Shown: positions 35,191 to 46,849, counted from the first letter of the stretch. The stretch: 64,000 bases of DNA from Cristatella mucedo (GCA_009760855.2 WPIO01000009.1:8757001-8821000); one strand, 5' to 3'. Notes: generated by a model not told the origin, from the sequence alone. Translations and numbers: made by a program.

Positions 35191-35966
35191 AGGAGTTCGT
35201 TCGGTGGGGGAGGCCCATTTAAGGTCTGCCTCGGTGAGCAGGCTTAGTTATGTTTAGCTCGGTGACAATGCGGCGGCTACTTTTCAGCGTGTCACGTGGT
35301 ATTTTGGCCAGGTTTTCGTGGCTCGCTGAAATCTTGAGAAGTTTTCACATTTAATGCCAACTCATTTAAAGACACAATCGAGCGCTACTTGGCTTTGCCT
35401 TGACCTTGTTCTCGGCTCTTGTAGGCTCTATACTACTTGACGCAGGCAAGTCCTTATTTCCCACTGAAAGCAGTGGCGAATGCCGCTGCAGCTCTTCACC
35501 TGCTATCTATCTATATATCTATGCTATCTATCTATATGATGCATGTAAGAGTAAATGAGTCTGCTGATCGGCTTACCCTCGTTTGTCTAAAACCAACTCC
35601 CCTTTCCATGGAACACAGGAAGATATCAACACGGGCCGAAATCAATCTTTTTCGACCTGTTAGCAATCCAAAAAATCAGACCCTGTATTTAGGTCATCTA
35701 GTATTGATTATTGCATGTTTCTGCACCCCTGGTGCGGCGAAGACGTGAGAATTTAGTCGTAAAGAATGCTTCAGATATAAGCTGACTAAGCTCGAAGGAC
35801 TTCGGATGGCGCGACTGGCAAATAAGTCTAACTAGACGGATCTTAAGTTGGAGCGAAGCGGTCATTTTGCAAGAGGTACGCCACTAAACCAGTTATTAGT
35901 CAACTACAAATAAAATGTATTGACTCGTTGAAACGAAGCATGTTGATAATCAAGCTACTTTTCACT
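35191..35966. other. Gene-free stretch
   Basis: A possible partial third copy of the 31.8-kb dispersed repeat (35262-35410) and a short TATC run at about 35503-35536. No gene. Confidence 0.4.
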
Positions 35967-36046
35967 ATAATAATAATAATAATGATGATAATGCACTTGA
36001 TAAAGCGCCCTCAGAGAATTTAATCTCTTTCTAGGCACTTTACATT
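35967..36046 (-). mobile_element. LINE B-type 3' tail, solo
   Basis: TAATAATAATAATAATGATG-type tail, then GATAAAGCGCCCTCAGAGAA and TTTCTAGGCACTTTACATT. Only the stem-loop and tail are present; the match ends right after the stem. Confidence 0.88.
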
Positions 36047-37630
36047 ATACCCAAAGAGTGAGCTAGACATAAGAATCGGCACGCCAATTTGGTAAGAAAA
36101 CACTATACAGCTGCTTCATACTGGCCATGAAATGAATGGGTTGTATGGCGCCTGCCCTAAGGCAAAAGAAAAGTAATCGACAACTATTGAGACAATTTAC
36201 AGAGTTAAATAGTCACGACCGTCTAAACAGTGCCAATTTGGTTTCATAAAATCATTATTTTATCCTGGTATTTACTATCAAATGTATAAAACCCTAGAAA
36301 GAAAATATGCATATCGGAGCAGCTGCCGTTAGAAAGACGCGTTACTTTACCGTCAGAAACGCATCACCAAGGCTTCAAGAAAATACTAGCACTACTACTA
36401 TTGGAAAAATAGCGAGAGCGTCGTCTAAAGCTTGTGCTTGTGCAAGCGTTTTTTCGTGCATCTTGTTTTATATATATTATGTAAAATATATATTATGCAT
36501 ATATTTATATCTGTTTATTTTTTTTGCAAAAGTAAAATGAAAAGGAGGAGGTAAACTAAATCAAATTTGTAGATAAGTCCGTCCGCTCACTTGCTCTTAG
36601 TAAACTGCAGCAGCCGGCCGGAGGGGGATATTTAGCAAACGTCGAGTGTCTGCTGGAGAAGCGCCGCCCGCTCTTCCTTCCAATAAAGTTTCTGTGGAAA
36701 TCTCTCAAGCAAACTACTAGAAAATGAATCAAAATACTAGCTTCAATGTCGCTAGGGCATGAAAAGCCAGTACGCTATCGAGCGGAAAAATTATATAACG
36801 GCATGGCGACGTTACTGACGAGCCGTTATGTAGACTCGATTTTTTAATAGGTCTTTCAATTGCAACTTTTGTTATCCAGTGAGTAAAATCTTTCGAGATG
36901 GCTGGATTACTCTTGACGTCGGGGCTTTTGTCTGTGAGAGGACTCCGAACCGTGGCCTCGGCCTCTGTGAACAGTAGATCGTAGAAAAGCAAGACGCTGT
37001 TATTACGTTCTCGCCTCCCGACATAGAGCGCCCTGCTGTGCGTTCGTTGTTCATTGCAGAATTCTTCCAAAAACCGAAGTTCTTGCGAACATCGTATACT
37101 GAAACGATCTAGCTAAGATTTTTTTAAAGCTAATCTAAATTTTATTTGACCGTAGCGCGTAAGAAATTACGAGTATCGATATCTAAACGCTTATCACTTC
37201 GGGCTGCTGGGTCTCTCACACCGGCGGCTGCCTTAGCTACGCCGGCGGCTAGTAACCGGCATGTTATCTATGATTGTGCGCAGATATAATCGCTTCATCA
37301 TCGTAGATCAAATGCATTACTAGATGTTATTGCTGTTTCTAAGATTCATGAATTATGCAATAACAAAAGAAAAGCACCCAGGACCCGCCGCGGTGGCCGG
37401 AGTTGCCAGCTCAGACGCCGCTCGTTTGGCGGAAACTGCGAGCTGAGTACCCGCTCATTTGGTATTCCTAGCATTGTCTCGAACCGCTCAGCACGCTTCC
37501 TCACATGCGTCACTGTGAATCTCTCTAACTTAAGAGGTCATCAGGCCAGTTATAACTCCAGCGGCCCGACTTGACGCTAGCCATTGGAATCCTCGCTCAA
37601 TGTGCAATAAACCTCTAAAAATCTTCAACC
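36047..37630. other. Gene-free stretch
   Basis: No exon or RNA gene recognised. AT-rich around 36470-36530. 37385-37480 (CCGCGGTGGCCGGAGTTGCC) has a weak tRNA-SINE look but no B box. Confidence 0.45.
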
Positions 37631-37634
37631 TTGC

Positions 37635-39115
37635 TAGTAAGTTCAAGTCTGGCTTTAGAGGTAATCACTCCACATAATAAGCATTGCTTAGGGTGTACAA
37701 CGACCTACTTAGGAATGCAAACGTGGGTAGAGTGCCTCTGCTTGTTTTGCTCGATCTTTCGACAGCTTTTGATACTATCGATCACAAAGTTCTTCTTGAG
37801 CGCCTCTCCTCTCGCCTGGGCATTACCGGCACTGATCTGCAAAGGTTCAGGTCCTGTCTCAGTAAGAAACTCCACTTTATTGATGTGAATAAACAAAAAT
37901 CATCCGAGGCACCTCTGGAATATGGAGTACCTCAGGGCTCCGTGCTAGGTCCGGTTCTTTTCACGGTTTATACTCTCCCTCTTGCTGATGTGATTGCCAA
38001 ACACAATCTAGGCTTTAACTTTTATGCGGATGACACTCAGTTGTACCTTTGCTTTGATCCGTCCCAGTCTTCGAGCACCTCGAATTCTCTCAACACCCTT
38101 GCTGCATGTATTGATGACATCCGCACATGAATGGCAGCAAATGTTCTTAAATTAAATGTTGATAAAACTAACTGACTAGTTATGGGCAAACCAAGTGTGA
38201 TTCAGAGATTGGAAAGGCTGACGCTCAAAATTGGCTCTGAAAAATTATCTCCTGTTGAATCTGCACGAAATCTAGGTTCCATGTTCCAAAGTGACCTTTC
38301 ATTAGACGACCACATCAGCTCCACAATCAAGTCTGCCTACTTTCAGCTACCTAACATTGCTAAATTTCGGACTTGTTTAGATAACTTCACCACATTTATG
38401 TTGGTCCATGCATTTGTGACATCCCGTCTTGACTTCTGTAACTCTCTGCTTGCTGGCTTACCGGCATGTGCAATCGGCGCTTACGGCTGGTGCAAAACTC
38501 TGCTGCTAGGCTTGTCTGTCATGAGCGTCGCAGTTGCCCCGTCACACTACTTCTCGCCGACCTGCACTGGTTCCCAGTCAAGCGACGGATCGACTTCAAG
38601 GTTTTGTCGATCACTTTTAGGTCACTTCACCCTTTGTCTCTAGCCTATCTCTCAGATTTACTCCAACACCGGGCTAAGCATCGTACCACCCGCTTTTTGG
38701 AATCTAACAGTCTACCAATACCTCGTACAAACCTCAAATCCTTTGGAGACCGTACCTTTAGTTCATATCCTCTCCTCAAAGCCTGGAACTCACTCCCGGC
38801 TTGCGTCGCAACATCCCCTGACTTGACCACATTTAAACAGAACTTAAAACGCACCTATTTATGACAGCATTTAGTGGGTCCCTGTGATTCGTCCTTTATC
38901 TGCGTATGCGTGCTGATACTCTGCATGCTGCCACTAACCACGCTTGCATGCTGACTCTGTGCATTTCATCCCTAACCATGTTATTCGTGTTGTTTATCAA
39001 GCATGATACCATTCGCCACTCGATCGTGTTTCCTTTGCAGCAAACGTAAAGCGCCTAGAGAGAGATTAAGTTCTCTGAGGGCACTTTATCAAATGTATTT
39101 TTATTGTTATTATTA
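37635..39115 (+). mobile_element. LINE B, most 5'-extended copy
   Basis: Starts inside the RT at FKSGFRGNHST-like sequence. Order on the plus strand: LLRVYNDLLRNANVGRVPLL, LDLSTAFDTIDHKVLLERL (palm A, about 37740-37810), LEYGVPQGSVLGPVLFTVYT (about 37915-37970), FNFYADDTQLYLCFDPS (about 38015-38065), SDLSLDDHISSTIKSAYFQL, RLVCHERRSCPVTLLLADLH. The 3' UTR, stem-loop (GCGCCTAGAGAGAGATTAAG) and ATT tail end near 39115. In-frame stops follow DDIRT and LNVDKTN, and a frameshift follows LPACAI. CR1/L2-type by YADDTQLY and domain order. Confidence 0.93.
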
Positions 39116-40029
39116 TTCCTTCATCCTTAGTTTTCAGGTTGTGGGAAGGTATTCTGGATTCAATATAGAGAGGTAAGCCTAATAATAATAATAATAACAA
39201 TAAAACACTTGATATTACTTGCTTGCACAAAGAGAAAAATTGCTGTAAAAACCACTGCAGTAAAATAAAAACAGAAGGAAGTTCGGAACTTTCAATTTGG
39301 TGCAGTCACTTCGACTAATTAATCAATTTTAGAGCTCAGAGGATGTAAAAACATCCCTGCTGGTAAATACTGTATGCATAAGGCACAGTATTTCAAAAAG
39401 AGTTGTACGTGCATGGTATAAACTTTGCAACGCAGATATTTGGACATTTTATCTGAGATCTCTGGAAGTTTAATCTACCTGATTTCCTGGGTCCGTATTC
39501 AAAGAGACTTACTATGAATCAGACTTAGCATGATTCACCTACTTTTATTATCTAAACTCACATCGAAGGCCTTCCGCGCTGGCTTCGCGTGTGAGCGTCT
39601 TTCATGATAATGCCGCAGAATACTGTGACGGCTTGCACGGGTTTTTGGCGTGCTATTTCCCAACCATTTACTAGAATATTTTTTGCAGATATTAAATTAC
39701 AAATTCTTCTCCTGACCGTAGAACTCTGGAGTCCGTCGTCTGCGACATCACAATAGCAGCGACTTTAGAAGCGCGCCACATCAAACCCTGCCAAGCGTTG
39801 TCTTCCTCGCTATCTACACATATATGCGTCGGTACATATAAATAAGTACATATATATAAATATATATTTATGTGCGTGTGTGTCAATGTATATACACACG
39901 CATTAATCTACGTATTGAGAGATAGAAACCGTAGCCTACGCACCTCAATGGTTAGAGAATAGGTCGGTAAGCCAACTGATGTCGTTCGTGACCCACCAGA
40001 GGCGAAATTCATTCGTAGACTGGTGGTGA
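39116..40029. other. Gene-free stretch
   Basis: A short TAATAA run near 39180, an AT/GT-rich stretch at 39820-39900 and a weak tRNA-like A-box stretch at about 39945-39965. No gene. Confidence 0.45.
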
Positions 40030-40197
40030 GCCGTAAAGGCTCACTAGGTAAGGCGGTTGCTTTCACGACCTCGGCCCCGAGGTCGTGGGTTCGAATCCTG
40101 CGGTGGGCGATCCTTTATCGCCGCTGCAAGCGGTTGTGATAGCCGCAAAGGCTCTTCTGTCGCTATACAAAAAGATGCTGTTAAATCAGCTAGAGTT
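40030..40197 (+). mobile_element. tRNA-derived SINE, family 1, second copy
   Basis: Same order as 26381-26566: GGTAAGGCGGTTGC, B-box-like GTGGGTTCGAATCC, body ATCCTTTATCGCCGCTGCAA and GGCTCTTCTGTCGCTATAC, then a GCTGTTAAATCAGCTAGAGT end that forms a small hairpin. Intact enough to define the family. Confidence 0.88.
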
Positions 40198-41974
40198 TCT
40201 AGTCCACTTGCAGATTACCTGTGGCGGGCTCAGCATTTTCAAATTCGTCACGAGGCCATCGACAACTGAGAACCACGCCTCGGGCGAAACGTTGGTCTGG
40301 CGACGCTCAGCTTTTCGTGACCGCCCAGGCAAAGCTGCTGCTAAAACGCCTCGCGGCGCACGACTCGTTCTCCTTTCAGCTTCAACGGCCCTGCCTTTGA
40401 CAGGCGGCAAATTGACGCGTCACGCTAATTGACCAAAGGCCGCCGCTGAACAGGGCCGGTTACAGCGCGCGCGCAGCGGAAGCGCGCCAGGGCCGCAGGT
40501 CCGCAAGCTTCTATTCACAAGCCGGTGCGGTCACATGCTAGGCAAGGCTGGCCTGAGCGGATACGAGAATTGCTCAAGTCATCCGTCCCACCAGCGCCGC
40601 TACCACGCGCCCTCTGGCTATGCACCTCGAGTCCTACTGTTTACCCACTTCAGGTCAGCCCTAGTTCAGGGTCGCCATCGCAGGCCGTCGGCATTCGTAA
40701 GAAAACAAAAGTGACCCGAACAGGCCCACTCCGCTGGCGATTCGTAAAGTCGGTGCATCGCTATATCTTTACAGCGTCGTCTAGTCGCAACCCTGTCGTC
40801 TTCCGAGGTTAACAGCAAACGCGAAGTGAATGTAACCCGCGTGGAACGGCAGCATTTGATTATTCCTCAACCGCTGGCATGCCACACCAGCCAGATTGCG
40901 AAAACACTAGAGACTGCTAGTGGCGGCCGACTGAATCGTACCACATACGAACCGCATATGTTGTAATTTATGGTTTAGAAATTATAGTTATACAACTGAA
41001 CCAACATTAGCTAACGTCAGCTGTACACGGGGCCTCCGCGGCTGTAAAATAACAGCTTCTCTCCGCCTTAGCGACATGGACTCGCTATAACAAGCTGTGG
41101 ACGCTCTCGATTGCTGCCGTGCTCCGCTACTGTTTCTGAGATTATCGTGGTAACCGTACTGACTGCTTTGCTGGTTAATCTTTGCGATTCGTTCTTTGTT
41201 TTCCCGCATCTTCTTACGCTACGCCTGCTGCTTATGGAAGTTACCGCCAACCGCGTTTGTCGGGGTGCCAGCTCCACTGCTATTGGTCAGGTTCCAGCAG
41301 CGGCCAGACGAGCAGCGAAACGCGCCCGCTGTCTTTGCGGCCAATGCCTCTAGTTCAGAATCCTCTGCAGCGCGTTAGTAGCACTTCCAACAGAAGGGGC
41401 ACCCAGCTGAGAGTGGGCGCCGCCGTGTGTTGAGCTAGCTTGCCCCTCAACTCGCGCTGTACTATTTACGATAGCTCCCAGTGTCCGGTCGTAGGTCGTA
41501 GGTCCCTCTGACGGTATGACCGCCAAGAACTAGTGCAAACTGATAATTTCAAATACACCAGGCTGCAAGTGGTTGTGAAGTACCTCTGCCCGATATCCGC
41601 TCAAAAATGAAATATTTTGGAAAAGAGTTAAAAGTTTCGTGTTCAACTATAGATTTTTCTCACTTTGTGACTTTGACTTGCAAAAATACCTCTTACTGAC
41701 CCATCCAGGGGCCAAGTCCTTGCTAAGGCGGATGACAGTCTTTGGTTGACCTACCCCAATAAGCTAGTAGAATTCATCAAGGTCGACTGAGGAGAACTGG
41801 TTTAATCTCTTGAGGGCTCCATCCTTGCGAAAGCTGCTGGCGAAAGCCATGAAAATGTAAGCTGTCTATACTGCTTCCTCCTGCTTAAAACCTAATAGAA
41901 ATCTTCGGAAGCTCCTGCAGTAACTCTGTATTGCTCAGCAGCCTTTCCTTGTAGACCTCAAAAAGCTCATGCGA
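40198..41974. other. Gene-free stretch
   Basis: No exon or known repeat recognised in about 1.8 kb. Confidence 0.45.
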
Positions 41975-41979
41975 ATGTG

Positions 41980-42019
41980 TGTGTATGTGTGCGCGCGCGC
42001 GCACACACACACACATGTG

Positions 42020-42060
<41 letters not shown>

Positions 42061-42190
42061 GTATACACACACACACACACACACACACATGTGTATACAC
42101 ACACACACACATATGTGTATACACACACACACACACACACATATACGCACGCACACACACACGCACGCACGCGAGGGCACACACATACAC
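41980..42190. repeat. (CA)n array with embedded TGTGTATACACA palindromes
   Basis: Alternating purine/pyrimidine tract: a GC-alternating start (41990-42002), then CA repeats broken by four copies of the 12-bp perfect palindrome TGTGTATACACA at 42016, 42058, 42090 and 42114. It is prone to Z-DNA and cruciform structure. All open frames across it are artefacts. Confidence 0.96.
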
Positions 42191-42399
42191 CTACACTAAA
42201 CGCAAAATTATTTGGACTGCTGGGGCAGCCGCCATGACGGCCCCCTACTCGCCGGTATGTCGAGTAAATACTGAACCTTTGAATAATCGATCTTATGCGC
42301 ACTAGTTGAAATGGAAAAAGCAACATGTTGAAATTATCACGTGTCATACTTAATTATTTTGTGTGCTAATATGACGTTGTACATTTCTTATTTGCAACG

Positions 42400-43200
42400 A
42401 CCTATCGGTCTCGCCCAGGCTTAGAACTGATCGGACGCTCGCAAGCATCGGCCGTTATCCTACTCTAGATTTGTTGCAAGTAAGCAACAGGCGATAATCG
42501 GGATAAGAACGGCTGCCGGCTGCCGTGACCATCGCTCGATTTCACCATACAAATGCTCGATTGGGTTAACGTCATGAGACTGACTTGGTGAGTCCATAGC
42601 CGTCACGGAAGGGTAAACAATTCTGATAAATTGCTAAGAAAATGCATAACTTTGGCTGCGGTGTGATTAGGGTCGTTGCCGTGCCGGATATGCCATCTAG
42701 TCCACGAGGTGCCATCGCTTTAGAGAGTCCTTCGTTTGTAAAGTCTCGATAATGGCCTTGAGTCAAGATGCCCAGTATACGATATTCATTTCTCCGATGC
42801 CATGTTTGCTGAGGTACCCCCATTTCACGACACCTTTCCCTCCGAATTTGAGCATTGGGTGCAGGCAATTATTAGGCGAGTAGGCTTCGTAGGGTCGCCG
42901 ACGCACGTTAAGGCTTTCTTTGCAGTTCGAAAAGGTGCTCTGTTTCCAGTTTTCACAGCGGCCGCTAAATTTCTTTATTTGCCCAGTGACCGGCCACTGG
43001 TGGCTCTCTTCCGCCAGCCTTTTTGGCAGCGGCTTTAACTCTGGCTCGCCCCAGCAGCGGCGGACCGGATGTAGCCGCCCGCGCCTGCAGGTGGCGCTTT
43101 CGTAGGTTTTGAGTGCTGTCTGAGCGTGCTTCCCGTCGCTTAAGTAATTCCAATAGTCAGTGTAGCCACCTGATTGCGTTGCGAGCTCAAGCACCATTGA
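42400..43200 (-). pseudogene. Tc1-like transposase pseudogene
   Basis: Decayed DD34E-type transposase on the minus strand in several frames. N-terminal part: KRHLQARAATSGPPLLGRAR, as in the Tc1 DNA-binding/linker region. Middle: NVRRRPYEAYSPNN, LHPMLKFGGKGVVKWGYLSK, HGIGEMNIVYW, the Tc1 VRRRPGE / KFGGGSVMVWG block. C-terminal: GNDPNHTAAKVMHFL, then in another frame SPSQSHDVNPIEHLYGEIERW, matching the DNDPKHT and SPDLNPIEHLW motifs that carry the last catalytic residues. Frameshifts and stops rule out activity. Terminal inverted repeats were not identified. Confidence 0.85.
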
Positions 43201-43224
43201 TCGTGAATGCCGAAGCCTTCTTCC

Positions 43225-43600
43225 TATTAAAGCACTCCTCGCCGACCTGAGCTGGTACTAAATCAAGCAGCAAGCCTATTGTTGAAGGTTCTGTCGCACA
43301 TTTGTAGATCCCCTCATTCTCTTGCTCCTGCCTACCAACCTGAGATACTTCGTAATCAGGCTTCTCTTCCGACCTTAAACTTATCCGACTCGACGACTTG
43401 TCTGACTCGAGTTGCTTAGCATTGCCTCTGACCAGCTACTGAAATTCTTAGAAGACCTTGCCTTCAGCTCGGGGGCTCCAAAAGTCTGGAACTCACTGTC
43501 CGATGATGTCACGACATTCCCTGAGCTGACGTTTAAACAGTGGTTCCCATTTACTCGGTCACTGATAATTTCCTCCGTGTCCTTGTGCGTGCTGAAGCGT
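43225..43600 (+). mobile_element. LINE RT C-terminal fragment, diverged
   Basis: IKALLADLSWY, IKQQ, then LEDLAFSSGAPKVWNSLSDD and VTTFPELTFKQWF match the LINE C-terminal order (LLADLHWLPVKQ, FGDRAFSSYAPKAWNSLP, TSPDLTTFK). Stops and frame changes throughout; neither A nor B with certainty. Confidence 0.65.
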
Positions 43601-43859
43601 GAACGTTAAGCAACCGGCATGCTTCCTTTCCAGCATTTGAATAGAGCCTTGAAAAAAGATTTTGTAAAAATACCTTTCATTAATATTAGCACTCCTTTCG
43701 CTCCCCTCAGGTCATCGAATGTCCATCTTTTTTATGTCGCCATGCTTCTTACTTTCTGTTCATTGCGCAAGATTTTTTTTAAATTCCGTTGACTATCGTA
43801 TTTACCTTGAAAGTCACTCAAGTCATTTTGCGTGCACTATCGAAAACTTTCCACAGTAA

Positions 43860-43910
43860 CACCCTCGTGGTTTTTGTGGCTTTGCGAAGTTACAGATGGG
43901 AGATACGCAT
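43860..43910 (+). mobile_element. LINE A 3' terminus, very short copy
   Basis: TTGTGGCTTTGCGAAGTTAC and AGATGGGAGATACGCAT match the LINE A terminal sequence (TGTGGAGTTACAGACGGAGA) with a few changes. Confidence 0.55.
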
Positions 43911-44025
43911 ATGAATATAAACTAGCAAAGGCCCGTAAAAAATTAAGGTATTATCATTGAATCTGCTAAATTGAAAGCTTCCGAATTCAATTTGCGTTCA
44001 GCTTCGCTTTTCTAATGCTGAGGCT

Positions 44026-44139
44026 TATTGGTATCCGGATATCCGCCTATTGGTATCCGGATATCCGCCTATTGGTATCCGGATATCCGCCTATTGGTTT
44101 CCGGATATCCGCCTATTGGTATCCGGATATCTATTGGTA
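44026..44139. repeat. 22-bp minisatellite, about 5.5 copies
   Basis: Units start at 44026, 44048, 44070, 44092 and 44114, followed by a partial unit. The core GGTATCCGGATATCC is nearly self-complementary and contains the palindromes ATCCGGAT and GGATATCC. Units 1-3 are identical and unit 4 has one change (TTTCC). Confidence 0.96.
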
Positions 44140-44156
44140 GCCGTCCTCTATTATTT

Positions 44157-44159
<3 letters not shown>

Positions 44160-44186
<27 letters not shown>
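44160..44186. repeat. (CT)n microsatellite
   Basis: CT run of about 27 bp, 20 bp after the minisatellite. Confidence 0.95.
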
Positions 44187-44187
<1 letters not shown>

Positions 44188-44690
44188 CTGAGCGCGGGCA
44201 AAATCCGGAGCTTTAATAATAACATGATTCGCGTAGAAGTATGACGCTAAGAACGCACAGTATACGTCTTAGACGATAGAATAGTACGAAGGTCTGACGT
44301 ACCGGATGGAGATACAAGCTCTTAAGAATACTAAATCGCATTTCTGGGCTTACTTATAAAAAATACTCTCAGAAGTTTCGTTACGATGGTGCATAGCTAA
44401 CCCCCAAAATTACGTCTTAGAAGCTCTAAATATCCACAAGAACGTGCGCCAACCGTAGCACACCAGTGCGACTGTATCGCAGGGAGGCATACGGTTTAAA
44501 AATGGCGGCACTGTTGACGAAAGTTGAATGGACTGGCCAGTCTAGATACAGGTATGCCTGCGGTAGCAATCGCCTACCAAGTCTTGAGTGCTTGTTCTAT
44601 TTACCAATGGCTTAATCGCTTCAACAGCAGGAAGAAAGTCAACAAGAATCTCAGTTACGAACCTAAACGGCGACACTGCAACGGCAGCGG

Positions 44691-45010
44691 GCTGAGTTAG
44701 CCAGATTACGTTTGCCGCGATATTTATTATTCGCGGTCCCTGAAGAGTGTAACGGCTTGGAACCGGCTTTGTTACAGTCCATGGCTAGGCAGGATAAAAG
44801 CGGAAGCCGTGCAATAGTCACAAGTCACGTGCTCCATCAGTTTCGCTGAGTTGAGTTCGAGGCTTTTAGCTCGGCAGGAGTTGTCGGCTTTGACCTCGGG
44901 TCGGGCGCGTGAGAGGCGCTCTGGGCGCTGTGAATGTTGCTGCAAGCCGTAGCTTAGGCTAGACGCCTGCGATACTCCGTCGCTATCGAATAGACATTGC
45001 TGCGGTATGG
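44691..45010 (+). repeat. Unclassified dispersed repeat pair, copy 1
   Basis: Aligns in order with 47006-47275: AGTTAGCCAGATTACG versus AGGTCAGCCAGATTATGG, TATTATTCGCGGTCCCTGA versus TTTATTCGCGGTACCTGA, TAACGGCTTGGAACCGG versus TAATGGCTTGGAACCAA, and ATCGAATAGACATTGC versus GTCAAATAGACTTGTC. No coding capacity recognised. Confidence 0.65.
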
Positions 45011-45154
45011 ATACGAACTTCATACCTTGAGCTGTAAGCCCTCACCATGGCTAATTCATTCCGTGTGTGAGAGCGTGCCTGCACGCATTGCAGCTGCTGG
45101 CCAAGTCGAGCAAGTCTTGCCTACCTAATCGCTAGCGGTGATTCCAAGGTTTGA

Positions 45155-45231
45155 CAGCGTAATAATAATAATAATAAAAAATTTCATAAAGTGCTCTCGG
45201 AGAGCTCGATCTCTTTCTAGGCGCTTTACAG
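45155..45231 (-). mobile_element. LINE B-type 3' tail, solo
   Basis: TAATAATAATAATAATAA-type tail, then GTGCTCTCGGAGAGCTCGAT and CTCTTTCTAGGCGCTTTACA. The match stops exactly at TTTACA, so only the stem-loop was copied. Confidence 0.85.
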
Positions 45232-46639
45232 CGTCGCCATTATTCGTCGTGCGTCGGCCGAGACAAGCGCCGCCGCTGCGAGCGCTGCGTTTGCGGCCCA
45301 ATTCTGTACAGATGTGGGAGCCGCCTCATCCCGCGTTTGTACAGATTTCGTAGGAAATAGGCGAGGCGTCTAGAGAGCGGGGAATACGGTCCGGCCGGGC
45401 GGCGACGGTGAGCCATAAAAAACATCTCCAATATTGAGTTAGCTCTGAGTAATTAATTATTATAATTAATAAATAATAATGCCTCCACTCTCCCTTACAA
45501 TGCACTCTGAGTGCATTCATGATAAGGGAGCTCGCATCATGGCAGCTGGCTTTTCTTGCGATCGCGGCTTCCATGAATTCAAATGGGTGCCCAAGAACCG
45601 GCGAAGCCGGCCGAAACAGTGCCGCTCGCGGCGTAGGCATATTGGGTGCATCGTCTCGCCAGCGCTTGCGCTCGTATTCGCTCTTAGCTCGCTTGGTCTA
45701 AAAATGGCCGATTGTTTACCAGCGGTAATAATAATACCGACTGGCTTAGACTCTGCGTTTTAAGACGTGCGTGAGCTTGCTAGAAACCCCGAGGACTAAC
45801 TCTACAAATGCACATTAAATATTAAGAACTATTTTAAATTGCAGCATCGCGGAGCAACGGCAATAGCCGTGCACGATACGCCGCATCAGGTCTTATTACC
45901 CAGGGCGTTGGATCGGCTCTCGCTTGCAAAAAATCGCTCACAGTACTTGGCGACATCCGGTGTCTCGACAAATCTCGCAGAGGCGCAGAGCTCCGACGCC
46001 TCCATCGTCGCTGCTCGTTTGCTGTTGCTAACCATACGACTCTGTTGCCACACTCGGTACGGTAGCTAGACTTCCCTCTTGTAGGATGCTCCTCTTGTAG
46101 GACTTCCCTCTTGTATGGATTTCGAGCGATTCGCAAATAATCGGCCAATCGAAAAGTTGCTCGCAATATCCTCTTCGAAAGGGAAGGAGATCGCAGCGAT
46201 CCTCCAACTTCTCTCAGCTGCGGCCGCCTCTGATTTCTGGAGTTTTCTTAGGGGTTCCGCAATCGGCACGACTGGCTAGCAAGCCAACTCGCTAGGTCAC
46301 GTGGCCAGGATATGCGACCGTGGAAATGCTTATCAATCAATGAGCTATCTGTCGCTACTGTAGATCAATGTCCAGAACGACATTAATGCAATTCGCCTCG
46401 GCAAGCTGAGTCAACTTTCCCATTGTGTGCTACTGAAACATTGGTATTCAAAATCGGCTAGATTACGACGGTGTCAAAGATTGTTGTGGCTAGCGAATTA
46501 TAAGAATTAAGAATTGGTAATGTCGCAATCTATAACTTACATAATATGAATAGACACCTTCTGTAGTGGTCAGTCAGATGTACTTTTGGCCTCGACTTAG
46601 TGGTACGCAATGGCTGCTGCTCGGTACGTGTGCCACTCT
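45232..46639. other. Gene-free stretch
   Basis: Locally GC-rich at 45232-45420. A short imperfect repeat of CCTCTTGTAGGA-type units lies near 46075-46115. No exon recognised. Confidence 0.45.
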
Positions 46640-46800
46640 GCCGCGATGGTTTAGCCTAGTGCTTAAGGTACTCGCCTCGACAAAGGTCAAGGTAATTATA
46701 TTTGATGCCCGAGGTTGTGGGCTCGAGCCTCGTGGCATATGTGCAGCTCCTGAATAAAGAGTAAGTCCTCTTACGGCGCTATACGCATTAATCATACTTA
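46640..46800 (+). mobile_element. tRNA-derived SINE, family 2, diverged copy
   Basis: Head CGCGATGGTTTAGCCTAGTG and GCTTAAGGTACTCGCCTCGA, with a B-box-like GTGGGCTCGAGCC. The 3' part (CTCCTGAATAAAGAGTAAGT, CCTCTTACGGCGCTATA) is a decayed version of the stem-loop tail seen in LINE B and in the SINE at 59473. Confidence 0.75.
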
Positions 46801-46849
46801 ACATTACATTTTTGTGGCATTGGAATATAGCCCACTGGGCTTTTTTTAC

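Noticed and set aside
35262-35410. Full third copy of the 31.8-kb dispersed repeat
   Set aside because: Only a 17-bp string (GAGAAGTTTTCACATTT) matches well; mentioned as possible but not annotated as a copy.
37385-37480. A further tRNA-derived SINE
   Set aside because: An A-box-like GGTGGCCGGAGTTGCC is visible but no B box, tail or second copy.
40030-40197. Functional tRNA genes at the SINE heads (also 26381, 46640, 59473)
   Set aside because: B-box-like sequence is present but acceptor and anticodon stems do not close, and each continues into a SINE body and tail.
40057-40432. Short frames with GSNPAVGD and FESCGG
   Set aside because: Translations of the SINE body; no gene.
41885-42347. 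Cys/Val- and His/Thr-rich frames across the CA array
   Set aside because: Dinucleotide-repeat artefacts.
44026-44139. CRISPR-like appearance of the 22-bp palindromic units
   Set aside because: No spacers between units; an ordinary minisatellite.
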